A stretch of 64,000 nucleotides of DNA, taken from NCBI GenBank assembly GCA_026120035.1, contig JALRME010000044.1, forward strand, positions 1 through 64,000. The letters run 5' to 3'. The notes under the pieces were generated by a model that was not told the DNA's origin, did no database searches, and worked only from the letters and a program-made list of their open reading frames with translations. Each line of letters begins with the position of its first letter. The stretch's first letter is position 1. Positions 22,105-32,502 of the stretch are shown here, piece by piece. Origin of the DNA: Coleophoma eucalyptorum (Eukaryota; Ascomycota; Leotiomycetes; Helotiales; Dermateaceae). The translations under genes and the position numbers were made by a program.

Positions 22105-22991
22105 ATGACTATTACCAAGGTCTTGATTCCTATGTCTGACTATGGCCACGATCCGACAGGTAATCTCCCCTTTGTTTTAACTGGGCAATCCTAGATCTGA
22201 CAATCTTTGGTAATAGAAACTGCAATTCCATACTCTGCCTTTAAAAATGCTGGCTTTGAAGTCTACTTTGCGACAGAGAGCGGTATTATTCCGGAATGTG
22301 ACAGGAAGATGTTGACTGGGATCACCCAGAAGTTACTTGTATTGCTTCCAAAGTTCTTTATCTGTGTATGCTCCACACCTAGATTCTAACATACATATGG
22401 TAGGGCGCGAGCAAAAAGGCTGTTGATGCTTATGCTGAAATGTCAAAAGCTCCAGAGTTTCAGAGCCCCATATCCTGGTCTACCCCAGATTTCAGCCTGG
22501 ACCCTTACAACATTATCTTCCTCCCAGGAGGTCACGATAAAGGTGTACGTCAGTTAATTGACTCTGGGATTATTCACAAGCACCTTGCTACGTATTTTCC
22601 CGCAACAGAGAAGCCAAGCACCAAGACAGTGGCTGCTATTTGTCATGGTGTCATGGTCCTTTCAGAAACAATGCTCCCTAATGGCAAGAGCGTGCTGCAT
22701 GAGTGTGTGACGACAGCACTACCGGCAATGTTTGAGCAAAGTATATATTGGGCTACGAGACCCCTATTAGGGGATTATTACAAGACATATGGGCACGGCA
22801 GTGAAGATGTCGAGGCCTCTGTTCGAAAGCGCTTGGCAGATCCAGGGGCGCAGTACAAGAACAGTCTTGGGCTTGGCCCATTTATTGTACAGGACCAAAA
22901 GTACAATTACATAAGTGGCAGGTTTCCACCTGATGCTCAACTACTGGCAGATACAGCGATTGCCTTGGTGAAGGAGACCCTTGTAATGTAG
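22105..22991 (+). CDS. DJ-1/PfpI-family protein (class I glutamine amidotransferase-like)
   Basis: Three exons: 22105-22159, 22217-22338, 22404-22991, giving 254 aa. Introns are 57 and 65 bp, with branch sites 'ctgac' and 'ctaac'. The N-terminus 'KVLIPMSDYGHDPT' and 'AGFEVYFATESG' are typical of Hsp31/DJ-1-like proteins. 'IIFLPGGHDKGVRQL' forms the acidic/oxyanion region, and 'AAICHGVMVLS' carries the nucleophilic Cys in the elbow. 'TYGHGSEDVEASV' and a C-terminal 'YISGRFPPDAQLLA' complete the fold. Relatives are glyoxalase III, chaperone or isocyanide hydratase-like enzymes, mostly cytosolic; the exact reaction is unknown. The start was chosen because the first exon supplies the first beta-strand. 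Confidence 0.85.
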
Positions 22992-23423
22992 GACATGATG
23001 TAGTCGTTGAGCGGCGGGCAAGCCCGCGAGCCGGCTACTTGCCTCGTGGAAAGCATAGAGGATGGGAAAGGTTTGATTAGCTAGATACATGTAATTATAT
23101 TTATTGCTCAAGTCAGATTTATATTGTACCGCGAGGTTAGTGTTGCGAGATGCTTAATATTCCTAGTTCGAGAAATACGCCACTTGGTAGCTTGAGAGGT
23201 TATGAATTTGTGAACCTTGTATATAGACCCATTGCCAGCGTATCTAGGGTTAAGAAACTCGAGTCTCGAAGGGAATATCCAAACAGAATGCCGAAATACT
23301 GGTACAAGTAGAAAATTTGCAATTTCCCGCAAGGGCAGCATTGGCCAGCAGTGTGATAAGGGCCAGTTCATTCTGCGCCGTGTTTGTCGTCAGTAGCATG
23401 GTGGTGTAATAATCACAAATTGA

Positions 23424-23545
23424 CTAGTAAAAGAGGGCAAAGGAGAGTTTGTGAGGCTATTTACAAATACTAGCGCATCTGACCTCTATCGCTCAGTTTT
23501 GTGACCTCTGGCAATCGTCAGGTGTCAGTGGCAGAATACAGCACA
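23424..23545 (+). repeat. Short dispersed repeat, copy B
   Basis: Diverged copy of 21486-21612: 'gtaaaagagggcaaaggaga', 'tacaaatactagcgcatctgacc' and 'aatcgtcaggtg' in the same order and spacing. It lies about 370 bases upstream of the ankyrin gene. Confidence 0.55.
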
Positions 23546-23917
23546 TGATCTGTAATTTCATGACAGATACTTTCATAGGTCCTCGTGACATTGATGTCAG
23601 GCCTTACGCTTCAGGCAGAGTCGCTAAGGACCGGCAACCCTGACGCATCTCGCCTCACAAAGCTACCTTCTACAGAGACATCACACACAATACACATCAT
23701 TTTTGCACATCAAGGGCTTTCTGTAATACTTGCCTGCGTGATTCTTACAATCAAGCTTTTAATTGCACTACCAGAGTATTCCAAGACGTTACAACTAACC
23801 TGTTCATAATGTTAGGTATCCACAATATCTAACGCGGTACGAAGTACCAGGGTCGACATAACGTGATTGGCGAAGAAGCAAGAGGCAACCAAGTCGGTCC
23901 GCCTACTTACGCAAAGC

Positions 23918-26900
23918 ATGAGCGTTCTAGGCAGAAACAATCATGGCCCCACTTATCCCAACCATCCATATATACTTATACTTGCCTTGGGGTGTCCAGT
24001 TCATCTTAAAATCCATCCCGAAATGAAGCATCGAAACGCCCTCCAAGGCGCTGCATTCCTTGGCCACCAGGAATCACTTATTGTCGAGGATATCAATACT
24101 TCGCAAGGAATCTTTGGAAATCTACTTCAAGCAGCTGCAGTCGGAGGCCAAGACGCTATTGTGCAGGACTTGATAGGCAAGTCAGTAGATATCAATCAGG
24201 AAGGAAGATTTGGAACTGCTTTACGTGCTGCTTCATACATTGGTCATATCTCGACTGTCCGACTTTTACTCGATCATCAAGCTGATCCAAATTATGAAAG
24301 TCGACTTGGAACTGCCCTACAAGCTGCTGCTGCGAAAGCTCACGATACTATCATCAAACTCCTTCTCCGGAGCGGAGCGAAGATCGATGCGTATGGTGGT
24401 TATTATGGCACGCCACTGCAAGCTGCAGCATATAATGGCCACTTGTCTACTGTTCAACTGCTTATAAAGGCAGGTGCTAGCATCTACAATGGAGGAAAGT
24501 TCAGAGATGCTTTTCATGCAGCGTGCGAAGGTGGTGATGTCCTAGTGGTTCAATATCTCTTAGAACAGGGCTACTGCTTCCGAACACCATTTCGTGGACC
24601 TGCATTTCTGAGATCCCCTTACGTCGATATTCTGCGCAGTGTATCTCCAAGTAGAGAAGTGGAGCAAAGGGAGAATGGACGATTGCCTCCTTTAATTGAC
24701 GAGATTGAAGATCCTGACATGGGAATACTAGGGAAAATAGCCCGAGACCCTGGTGAAGTCAAAAACATCAAGAAAATTAAGACAAATTTATCTCAGGGTA
24801 CGGAAAACAGATATGAGTTACTTAATGATCATGCTCTTCTTAGGGCAGTTGCATGCGGTCATACTGCCGTCATTCGCCTTCTGATCGAAAAATGGTCAGC
24901 TATTGGAATCACTCCGACAGAATTTGGGAAAGCCTTGGTTAAAGCTTGTGCTGTTGGAAATGACGAGATAGTCCTTATTCTCCTTGAGAGTGAAGCGAAA
25001 TCAAGTTTAAGAATTGATGATGCTGTGAGCACCACAGCATCTCACAACAATCTCAGCGTACTCAAAATTCTATTTGAGAAATTTCCTGATGTTGGGCTCG
25101 AGGCAGCATTCAAAGAGGCTTCCAAGAAAGGCCATGAGGACTTGCTCTCTATTCTACTCGAGAGACTAAATAACCTTCCTTCCGAAATACAAAGAGCTTG
25201 TCGGAAAGCGGGTATCTACTATGGAGTAAAAAGTGGGCACGTGTCAATTGTTCGAATCTTGACAAATAAATCATTTGAAGACAAGGCCGGGATCAAAAGA
25301 GGCTTCTGCAAGTGCTCAGAAGGAAATTCTCTTCTTGTAGCTTGTGGTGGCGAGAGTATTCCGATGGTGCAGCTTCTCCTCGAGGATGAAGATGCAATCA
25401 GCTCAAATCAGGACTATGACTCAGCAGTCCTCATAGCTTCAAGAAACGTCTCAATCCTCTCGATAATCCTATCCATCGACAGGCCATTGGGAGTGAAAGC
25501 TTTTGGCGATGCGATATCAAGAACTGCAGAAGATGGCAACCTTGGACCACTGCAACTACTCCTTACAAAGTTTCCACGAAAGATGGATAAGAATATCCTA
25601 AGAAAAGGCTTGGAATCAGCCGTAAAGGGTGGACATTTAAAGGTTGTGAATTACTTGATCAACGAAAACAGTCAAATCCACTTGGGAAAACTTCTACATA
25701 CTGCCGCGTATAATAGACGTGTTGAGATAGCGAAATTCCTTCTGGACACTGGAGCAGACGTCAACTATAGTGAAGACGGGAAATCTGCACTCATGTTTGC
25801 GCTACAAAGTGTTTCCAGAAAAGGAGGTGTTCACAGACAAACAGACAGTTATTTATCTCAAAGTCGTGGAAGAAATGAAGTGGAGGAGGTGACTAAGGAT
25901 AGCCTCAGAGACATCGTGGATTTATTGATCAAGAGAGGAGCCGATGTCAATTTCTCTGGAGAAGAGACGCCTGGATCTCCTCTGATGGTAGCAGTCTCTA
26001 CGGAGTCTATACCAATGGTGGAGCTCCTCCTCGGAGCAGGAGCCGATTTCAATGTCGTTCTTTGTAATGGAGATAGTCAGCATGAGACTGCCATCAAAGC
26101 AGCCCTAAAAACCTTCAAACTTCCTACCCTACAATTTTTGGAATTCCTTATCAAACATGGCTGCGAAGTTAATCAAGGTGCACTAAATGTAGCATTACTA
26201 CATTTAAACGAGGGCCAGAAGTTTACAGATTCCGACGATTTTTCGACCATTATGAACGATGGCATTGGGATAATTCTTAAATTTCTCATCTCCAAGATCA
26301 CCACTATCGACCATAACAATGGAAACTATGGATTTCTTTTGCAAGCCGCCATCATGAATAACGATCCAGATTTCTTGAGGATGCTTGTACAAAAAGGGGT
26401 TGACGTGGATAGGGAGGGATATTACTACGGAACAGCACTTCAAGCAGCTTCTCGTGTTGGTAATCTGGAGATGGTACAATTTCTTGTTCAATCTGGAGCA
26501 AATTGCAACTTATATGGAGGTGCACACAACACTTGTTTAAAAGCTGCGGTCCTGAGTGGGAATGTTGATATTGTTAAAGAATTGCTCAATGCTGGTGCTG
26601 ATCCAAATACTGCTTTACAGAGGTCATCTCATGTACTCTTTACAGCATGTGAGGTGGGAAATTCAGAGATGGTTCAACTTTTCCTCGATAGAGGATGCGA
26701 CGTTAATACCAGAGGAAAATTTGAGGAATATCACAGCTGGAATACAGTCCATCTTGTTACCCCACTTCATATGGCCGCATCAAATGGACATGCCTCAGTA
26801 GCCCAAGTTTTAATCGACTATGGAGCAGACATGACTTTACAGAGTGAAGAATCTGGTCCACCATTACATGTAGCAGCATTTGAAGGTCATCAAGCTGTTG

Positions 26901-29161
26901 TGAAAGTACTTTTAGGAGGTGGCTCGGATATCAATGCAGAAGGTGGAAGATATGGAAATGCAATTGGAGCAGCTGCCTCCTCTGGTGATGTTTCCATGGT
27001 GAAATTGCTCCTAGATGCTGGAGCAGATACCACTAAATCAGTTGGGCGTAGGGCAGCTGGCATTCTGGAAGTTGCATGTTGCAATAAAAATCAAACTCTT
27101 GTCCGGCTATTACTACAGCACAACGTTGGAGTAAATGACCCTGATGGACCTTACAGTAGCGCACTGTCAATTGCTTGTTCGGTAAATAACAAGGAAATAA
27201 TTGAAATGTTACTGAATCATGGGGCAGTCTTAAGTCCCCAGGTTTTGACGAGTGCTTCAGAGAGTGGGAACGAAGTAATCATCCCATTACTTCTTGAAAT
27301 GGGTGCAGATGTGAATGCACCATGCAAGTACAAGTTGGGTGCACATCAAGGAAGACCCTTACACGCTGCAATATCCAATGGCCATACAAAGGTTGTTGAG
27401 ATTTTGATTGAAGCTGGTGCTAATGTTGAAGTAATCGATGAGAGATATGGTAGCCCATTACTTGCTGCAGTACAAGGTCCGCTAAAATCACAACTTCCAT
27501 TCCGACCAAAAAATTCGGCACCTGGGTATCAAAGCACAAAGAATTCCGAAGATATTGTTCGTCTTTTAATTTCTAAAGGCGTTTCTCCTAATACGGAATT
27601 TGGTCAAAGTGGCAACGCACTACAACTTGCTTCGTTCCTGGGAAGTGAACCAATAGTCACTTTGCTTCTCGACTTAGGAGCAGATCCCAATGCTCGCGGA
27701 GGAGAATATGAAACTGCTCTAGTTGCAGCTCTCAAAGGTGATCATAAAAACATTGCCCAACTTCTGCTTCAACGAGGAGCTAATCCAAATATAATTGGCG
27801 AACGTGGGTCACCACTGGAGGTCGCGTGCGTTGATTGTGGAATTGAAATTATACAATTACTTCTCCAAAATGGAGCAGATGTCCTTCAACATGGGAAAAA
27901 ACTTGGCAGCCCATTACAAGCAGCATGTCAACGCCGTGGGAAACGGAGTCGTTTAGATAAACCGAAGTTTGGAAAGAGACGCAATGATACGGAAACTGCT
28001 TCGATTGTGAAATTACTTCTCGAATCTGGAGCAAATATCAACTCCAATGGAGGTGAAGATGGGCCACCACTTCTGATAGCATTAAAACAGTATGAGATCA
28101 ATGACTTGGTTGTGGAAGCACTTGTTGGATTTGGAAAAGATCTGATTGTCGACGAGAAAATCATGAAAGCTGCAGCAAAACGAACAGACTTCAAGCATTC
28201 AAAATACCTTCAACTTCTTATAAATTACAATCAAAATCTAGAAATAACAGAATCTGTTATGTTGGCTGTAACAAAAAATTCCAGCTGTAATGGGAATACG
28301 CTACTATCCGTCTTCGATCTCAAGAAAGCTGTTCCGATGACAGAGCCAGTCCTTATATCGATCGCAAGTAATCCTTATAACAGGGTGAAGATGTTTGAGG
28401 TATTCTTGCATAACGACGTCAATAACGACATCATTATCACTGAGCCAGTCGTACTTGCCGGGATGCCTAATAGAAACGGACATCTGCTTACCGCTAGCAT
28501 GCTAAGTCTCTGGTTGAGTTATGGGAAAGTCTTTCCAATCACTCCTAAGATACGACAAGCTGCCATCAGACAATCCGGATATTTTGATGCGTGGTCGCTG
28601 TTACTCAAACTTCAACCTAATTTCCTCGTTGATGAAGATCTACTTGTTGCAGCAGCAAGCAATGATTATGATGCTGTTTTGAAGATATTCGAGATTAACG
28701 CAAACATCAAGATCACGGATAAAACCATGAATGCTGCAACTCAGAACCAATATGGTGGCACCAAGCTTATAGAAGTACTTCTCAAACATGACGAGAATCT
28801 CACTATAACACAAGAGTATCTTTGCAATGCTGCTAAAAATCCTTCGAAGGGCTTAGAAATCATGCGCGCCCTTCTTTCACATGGAGTGAATGTTCGTATT
28901 TCAGAACAATTGCTCATAGCATCATTGTCCAGGGGGCCTGAGATGATAAAGATTCTACTTGATCACGATAATAGTATCGAGATAACTGAAAATACCGTTC
29001 TTGCGATGTCTGAAAGGCGCTCTCTGCGATTAAATCCAGAGATAATGAAATTGTTTGCAAAACACAAGAAGGCTATAAAAGTCACTAAAGCCATTAAGGA
29101 TGTCATGGCGACGCTTGATCCTTTTACTCAGCAACAATTAGATATTCTAGCAAAAAAGTAG
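23918..29161 (+). CDS. Giant ankyrin-repeat protein with a second C-terminal repeat type
   Basis: One uninterrupted frame of about 1,747 codons from the first in-frame ATG. From about 24,040 to 28,100 it encodes many ankyrin repeats of about 33 residues, with motifs like 'GTALQAAAAKAHDTIIKLLL', 'GADPNARGGEYETALVAAL' and 'NGHTKVVEILIEAGANV', interspersed with degenerate ones. From about 28,100 to 29,150 the ankyrin consensus stops, and about ten units of a different helical repeat follow ('LEITESVMLAVTKN', 'IIITEPVVLAGM', 'IKITDKTMNAATQN', 'VRISEQLLIAS'). There is no signal peptide, NACHT or kinase domain in this frame. In ascomycetes such proteins often form the ligand-sensing part of NLR-like receptors; here a scaffold or sensor role is inference. 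The start is uncertain: an upstream exon is possible, for instance via the acceptor-like 'ggtgtccag' at 23999. Confidence 0.85.
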   Translation: MSVLGRNNHGPTYPNHPYILILALGCPVHLKIHPEMKHRNALQGAAFLGHQESLIVEDINTSQGIFGNLLQAAAVGGQDAIVQDLIGKSVDINQEGRFGTALRAASYIGHISTVRLLLDHQADPNYESRLGTALQAAAAKAHDTIIKLLLRSGAKIDAYGGYYGTPLQAAAYNGHLSTVQLLIKAGASIYNGGKFRDAFHAACEGGDVLVVQYLLEQGYCFRTPFRGPAFLRSPYVDILRSVSPSREVEQRENGRLPPLIDEIEDPDMGILGKIARDPGEVKNIKKIKTNLSQGTENRYELLNDHALLRAVACGHTAVIRLLIEKWSAIGITPTEFGKALVKACAVGNDEIVLILLESEAKSSLRIDDAVSTTASHNNLSVLKILFEKFPDVGLEAAFKEASKKGHEDLLSILLERLNNLPSEIQRACRKAGIYYGVKSGHVSIVRILTNKSFEDKAGIKRGFCKCSEGNSLLVACGGESIPMVQLLLEDEDAISSNQDYDSAVLIASRNVSILSIILSIDRPLGVKAFGDAISRTAEDGNLGPLQLLLTKFPRKMDKNILRKGLESAVKGGHLKVVNYLINENSQIHLGKLLHTAAYNRRVEIAKFLLDTGADVNYSEDGKSALMFALQSVSRKGGVHRQTDSYLSQSRGRNEVEEVTKDSLRDIVDLLIKRGADVNFSGEETPGSPLMVAVSTESIPMVELLLGAGADFNVVLCNGDSQHETAIKAALKTFKLPTLQFLEFLIKHGCEVNQGALNVALLHLNEGQKFTDSDDFSTIMNDGIGIILKFLISKITTIDHNNGNYGFLLQAAIMNNDPDFLRMLVQKGVDVDREGYYYGTALQAASRVGNLEMVQFLVQSGANCNLYGGAHNTCLKAAVLSGNVDIVKELLNAGADPNTALQRSSHVLFTACEVGNSEMVQLFLDRGCDVNTRGKFEEYHSWNTVHLVTPLHMAASNGHASVAQVLIDYGADMTLQSEESGPPLHVAAFEGHQAVVKVLLGGGSDINAEGGRYGNAIGAAASSGDVSMVKLLLDAGADTTKSVGRRAAGILEVACCNKNQTLVRLLLQHNVGVNDPDGPYSSALSIACSVNNKEIIEMLLNHGAVLSPQVLTSASESGNEVIIPLLLEMGADVNAPCKYKLGAHQGRPLHAAISNGHTKVVEILIEAGANVEVIDERYGSPLLAAVQGPLKSQLPFRPKNSAPGYQSTKNSEDIVRLLISKGVSPNTEFGQSGNALQLASFLGSEPIVTLLLDLGADPNARGGEYETALVAALKGDHKNIAQLLLQRGANPNIIGERGSPLEVACVDCGIEIIQLLLQNGADVLQHGKKLGSPLQAACQRRGKRSRLDKPKFGKRRNDTETASIVKLLLESGANINSNGGEDGPPLLIALKQYEINDLVVEALVGFGKDLIVDEKIMKAAAKRTDFKHSKYLQLLINYNQNLEITESVMLAVTKNSSCNGNTLLSVFDLKKAVPMTEPVLISIASNPYNRVKMFEVFLHNDVNNDIIITEPVVLAGMPNRNGHLLTASMLSLWLSYGKVFPITPKIRQAAIRQSGYFDAWSLLLKLQPNFLVDEDLLVAAASNDYDAVLKIFEINANIKITDKTMNAATQNQYGGTKLIEVLLKHDENLTITQEYLCNAAKNPSKGLEIMRALLSHGVNVRISEQLLIASLSRGPEMIKILLDHDNSIEITENTVLAMSERRSLRLNPEIMKLFAKHKKAIKVTKAIKDVMATLDPFTQQQLDILAKK

Positions 29162-29653
29162 ATAAATGTGCTGGTGTGAAGATTAATCATGTGGGATTCA
29201 GGTTTGACGGGTATTGTAGTGGTGTCATATGATTCATGAGAATCTCCTACGATATACCAGAACTACCTAGTATGGGTAACAAGCAATATATAAATAACGT
29301 ACGTATAATCACTGTAAGGCAGGCAGTTAGATCTAAATCAATTTATTTGACACTTATGTTCATATCCTCTTGTTTATGACACCTTTTCTGGAATCATCAA
29401 AAGTCCCTTGTATATGCCACCATGTAATGCCACTATGCAAACATGGCATAGAGTCAAGAGTACATCTTTCTGGAGCACGGGCAGTAGTCTTAGTCTCAGA
29501 TTTGTTAGGGTTTGAATATAACAAGAAATATCCTTTGGGTCCATCCCTAGTTCACAGCCAGGCAAGTTTGCGCCTGTAATCTGTACCATCAAGCTTAAAA
29601 TGCAGTTTCTGATGATATTTACAACCTATTGACCTTATATTATCCCGGGCTGT
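29162..29653. other. Intergenic region between convergent genes
   Basis: About 490 bases between the stop of the ankyrin gene and the stop of the MFS gene on the other strand. No gene-like content was seen; it should hold the two 3' untranslated regions. Confidence 0.5.
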
Positions 29654-31473
29654 TTAACTCGTTTCGTGCTCTCCATCAAATTCTAGTTCTTCGAACCTTT
29701 TGCTTCCATTTTGTGGGAATCGCGAGAACAGCAATACACCAAATCCAACCAGTGCAACGGCCTGTTGGGAATTAGTAAGATATTTTATTCTGCTAAGGCT
29801 TAGAGATTGTGGCTTACAGCATTACATGTGAACACAAGGTATGTCTGTCCGATTTCTGCAAATGCAGCGAAGACTAATCCGAAGACACTCGCTACGCAGG
29901 TACTATTAGCATAGAAATTTAATACTGTTGGATAATTTGAACGTACTTGTTGTTAGCCTGGCAATCATCTCAATAAGGGTTATGGCACTTAAAGCATCGG
30001 CTCGTTCAGCAGCTGAGCACATTTGCAAGATTGTACCTTTTGCTGACGCTCCAGTCCCCGCTGCAAAGGGAAGTAAGGCTGAAACTAGATACATCTGCCA
30101 CCCACGAGTGACAAAGGATGCTGCTCCAGTAAGAACTGCATCTGCCAGTAAGCTATATCTCGTGTATTGTAGATCGAATTCGAATGTCTCTTTTTCATCG
30201 GTTGGCTTGAGCGGCTCTATAGGCTCTCCGTCGTCACCCATAGGGTCAACTTCAGCAAAGTCATTGGGCTCATGGGGTAGATCTGGAATGGAAGAACCAA
30301 TTGATGTGTTGCTCTCAATCGTTCTACCAGAGCTTGGGCTAGAGAGCCATTCACGTCCAACAGCGATGATTCTTGGGAAGACCAAAGCCAGGAAGAGGCC
30401 TCTGAGGAATGAATTCAAAGATATCAGGTAGCCATTTTCAGCGGTTCCAAAGCCATAAATGTTAGTTGCATACATCTGAAGCAGTGTGGGTATGTATCCG
30501 GTGGCTAGCACACCCAGAAACACACCTGCTGCTAGGAGAATTATGCCATAGCTTCTCTCGATCCGACCATCTGGAAGGACCCATCTTTGGGGGACAAATA
30601 CTTTCAGTGGGCCAAAGAATTTGGCGACGCCATTTGAAGTCGGTGGTGGCAACTCTTTGATCGGTGGGATTCGTGGCAAAGCAAAGAACGTATATACGCA
30701 TGAGCTCAAGAACAAGATAACGGTTACCCTGAACGGGGAAATGATACCAAATACATCACTAATGACTCCTCCAATGAGGAACGCACTTGACATGCCCAGA
30801 AATGAGCAGCCTTGCAATTTGCCAAGCGCTCCGGTTCTTTCGCTTGGCTCTAAGATTTCAGAGACATATGAGTTCAATGCTAGGAGGTAACCAGCGGGTC
30901 CTCCTAAGATAGTGATGATTTGTGAAGATTGAATAATGATGATGCCTTCACCACTTCCAACCATCACTCCAATATTCTGCACTACGAGACGAACCGCGGG
31001 CCAGAATATTGAGAGTAGTAAACCAGTCTTGATACCAAATTTTTTCATCGTCCATGATGTGATAAGAAGGTTCAACACCCCAAAAACTGTTGTAGAGGCA
31101 CCCAACAGGGATACAGCCCGAGCTGTTCCGGCTTCAATCTCGCGAATTGAACATCTGTCAATGCCTGGAGCTGGATTTGGATGTGTTTGATAATATGCTT
31201 CACAAGTCATTAGACGGAAGACATATACAAGTCTGTGAGCTGTAAGTCAAGGCTTCTTTGTGATGCTAGTACTAATGACTATGAATAGCTTAGCATAATG
31301 GAATGGGAAACATACGGAACTTGTGTCACTCCGAAAGATAATGATACTAGAAACCCACAAAGCAGGGCTCGATACAGTATTGACTTGCCATATCTGGGTG
31401 CTTCCGCAAGTTGCTTCGGCAAGAGAGGGGTATCCTCTTGGGCTCCCGTAGGATCAATGTCACCTGCGGTCAT
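29654..31473 (-). CDS. MFS transporter, four exons, paralogue of 52077-54150
   Basis: Exons on the minus strand are 31473-31316, 31232-29947, 29891-29818 and 29761-29654, giving 541 aa; introns of 83, 55 and 56 bp keep the frame. The N-terminus is short and cytosolic with 'DTPLLPKQ', followed by a first helix 'LLCGFLVSLSFGVTQVP'. After it comes 'LVYVFRLMTCEAYYQTHP', then 'DRCSIREIEAGTARAVSLLG' and 'LGKLQGCSFLGMSSAFLIGG'. A long acidic loop lies between helices 8 and 9 ('EVDPMGDDGEPIEPLKPTDE'), and the tail is 'FEELEFDGEHETS'. The layout is that of a 12-helix proton-coupled carrier. The subfamily with the conserved 'MTCxxYY' loop is common in ascomycetes and its substrates are not known to me. 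Confidence 0.88.
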
Positions 31474-32502
31474 GGTGAAGGCTGTCGGGGGTATTAGTTG
31501 ATATTTTAAACGGAAAGGAAAATGAGTCGTGGCGTGTGTAACATATGAGTGTGCACTTCTTAACCAAACCAAAGATGGGGTGAACGTCATTTCACACCCT
31601 GTTCGGAGAAGCATATAGCCGAACTATGCTTTTACTAAAAGACACCCCTCGTCGATCTATCACAGCCGGAATAGGCAATCAACAATGCAGCAAAAGTGAA
31701 TTCATAAGATTTGCATGGAGGTTGCGAATGTATGCAAATATGAAAGGTAGGGAGGAATAAGGAGGTCAGACTCTGTAAATATTCTCGAAAAAGCTTGATT
31801 CCAGCATTCCTCCAGTCGAGTAGTATTGATTGCGTCAGCCATTTAGTATAACTCGACTTACAACGGTTTATAACAACACTCCACGATATCCTATATCTAT
31901 CTACAAGATAAATGAGGTTAAGATCATATGAAAAGGTAAAGGGTTACTTCATATCCTACATATAAAATCCAACCAGTAATCCATGCTTGAAGTCGCTTCG
32001 TACCACACCCCCCCCCCCCCCCACAGGGCCAGAATTCCGAGGCCATACTGGTAGTCCGCCTCAAACTCACTGCTTGCCGAGCTTTGAGAATAATTTAAAT
32101 CAAAATTTGTTTTAGTTTCATTTCTCAGAAAAGAGCATCATCCCAAATTTAACTGGTCCCAGACTCAGACCTCCTATCTACGCACTTAACTCTGTGCAGG
32201 TCCTGAATAACTTCGGCTGTGCCGGTAATGCAGATTGATCCTAACATCACGACTCGCAAATGTTTGGAATCGACTCCCTGATGCATCTCTCAGAATTGTT
32301 AGAATGTTCACTCAGCAGTTTCTACGATACAATGTACTTGTAACAGCTCCAATGGTCACACATTGCTCTCAAAACGGCCTTCATTCCATGACAGCCTGTC
32401 AATCTCGTAGCGTCTGCATACTTTATCTTAAGAAGTCTCCAACGGATCCATTGTAGATCAGTCGCAGGTGCGGCTGCAATGGGTTTCTGAATTTGCACTT
32501 GT
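31474..32502. other. Intergenic region with a C15 homopolymer
   Basis: About 1 kb upstream of the MFS start and downstream of the regulator on the same strand. Positions 32008-32022 are 15 consecutive C residues. The rest shows no exon-like sequence. The segment next to 31474 should contain the MFS promoter. Confidence 0.5.
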
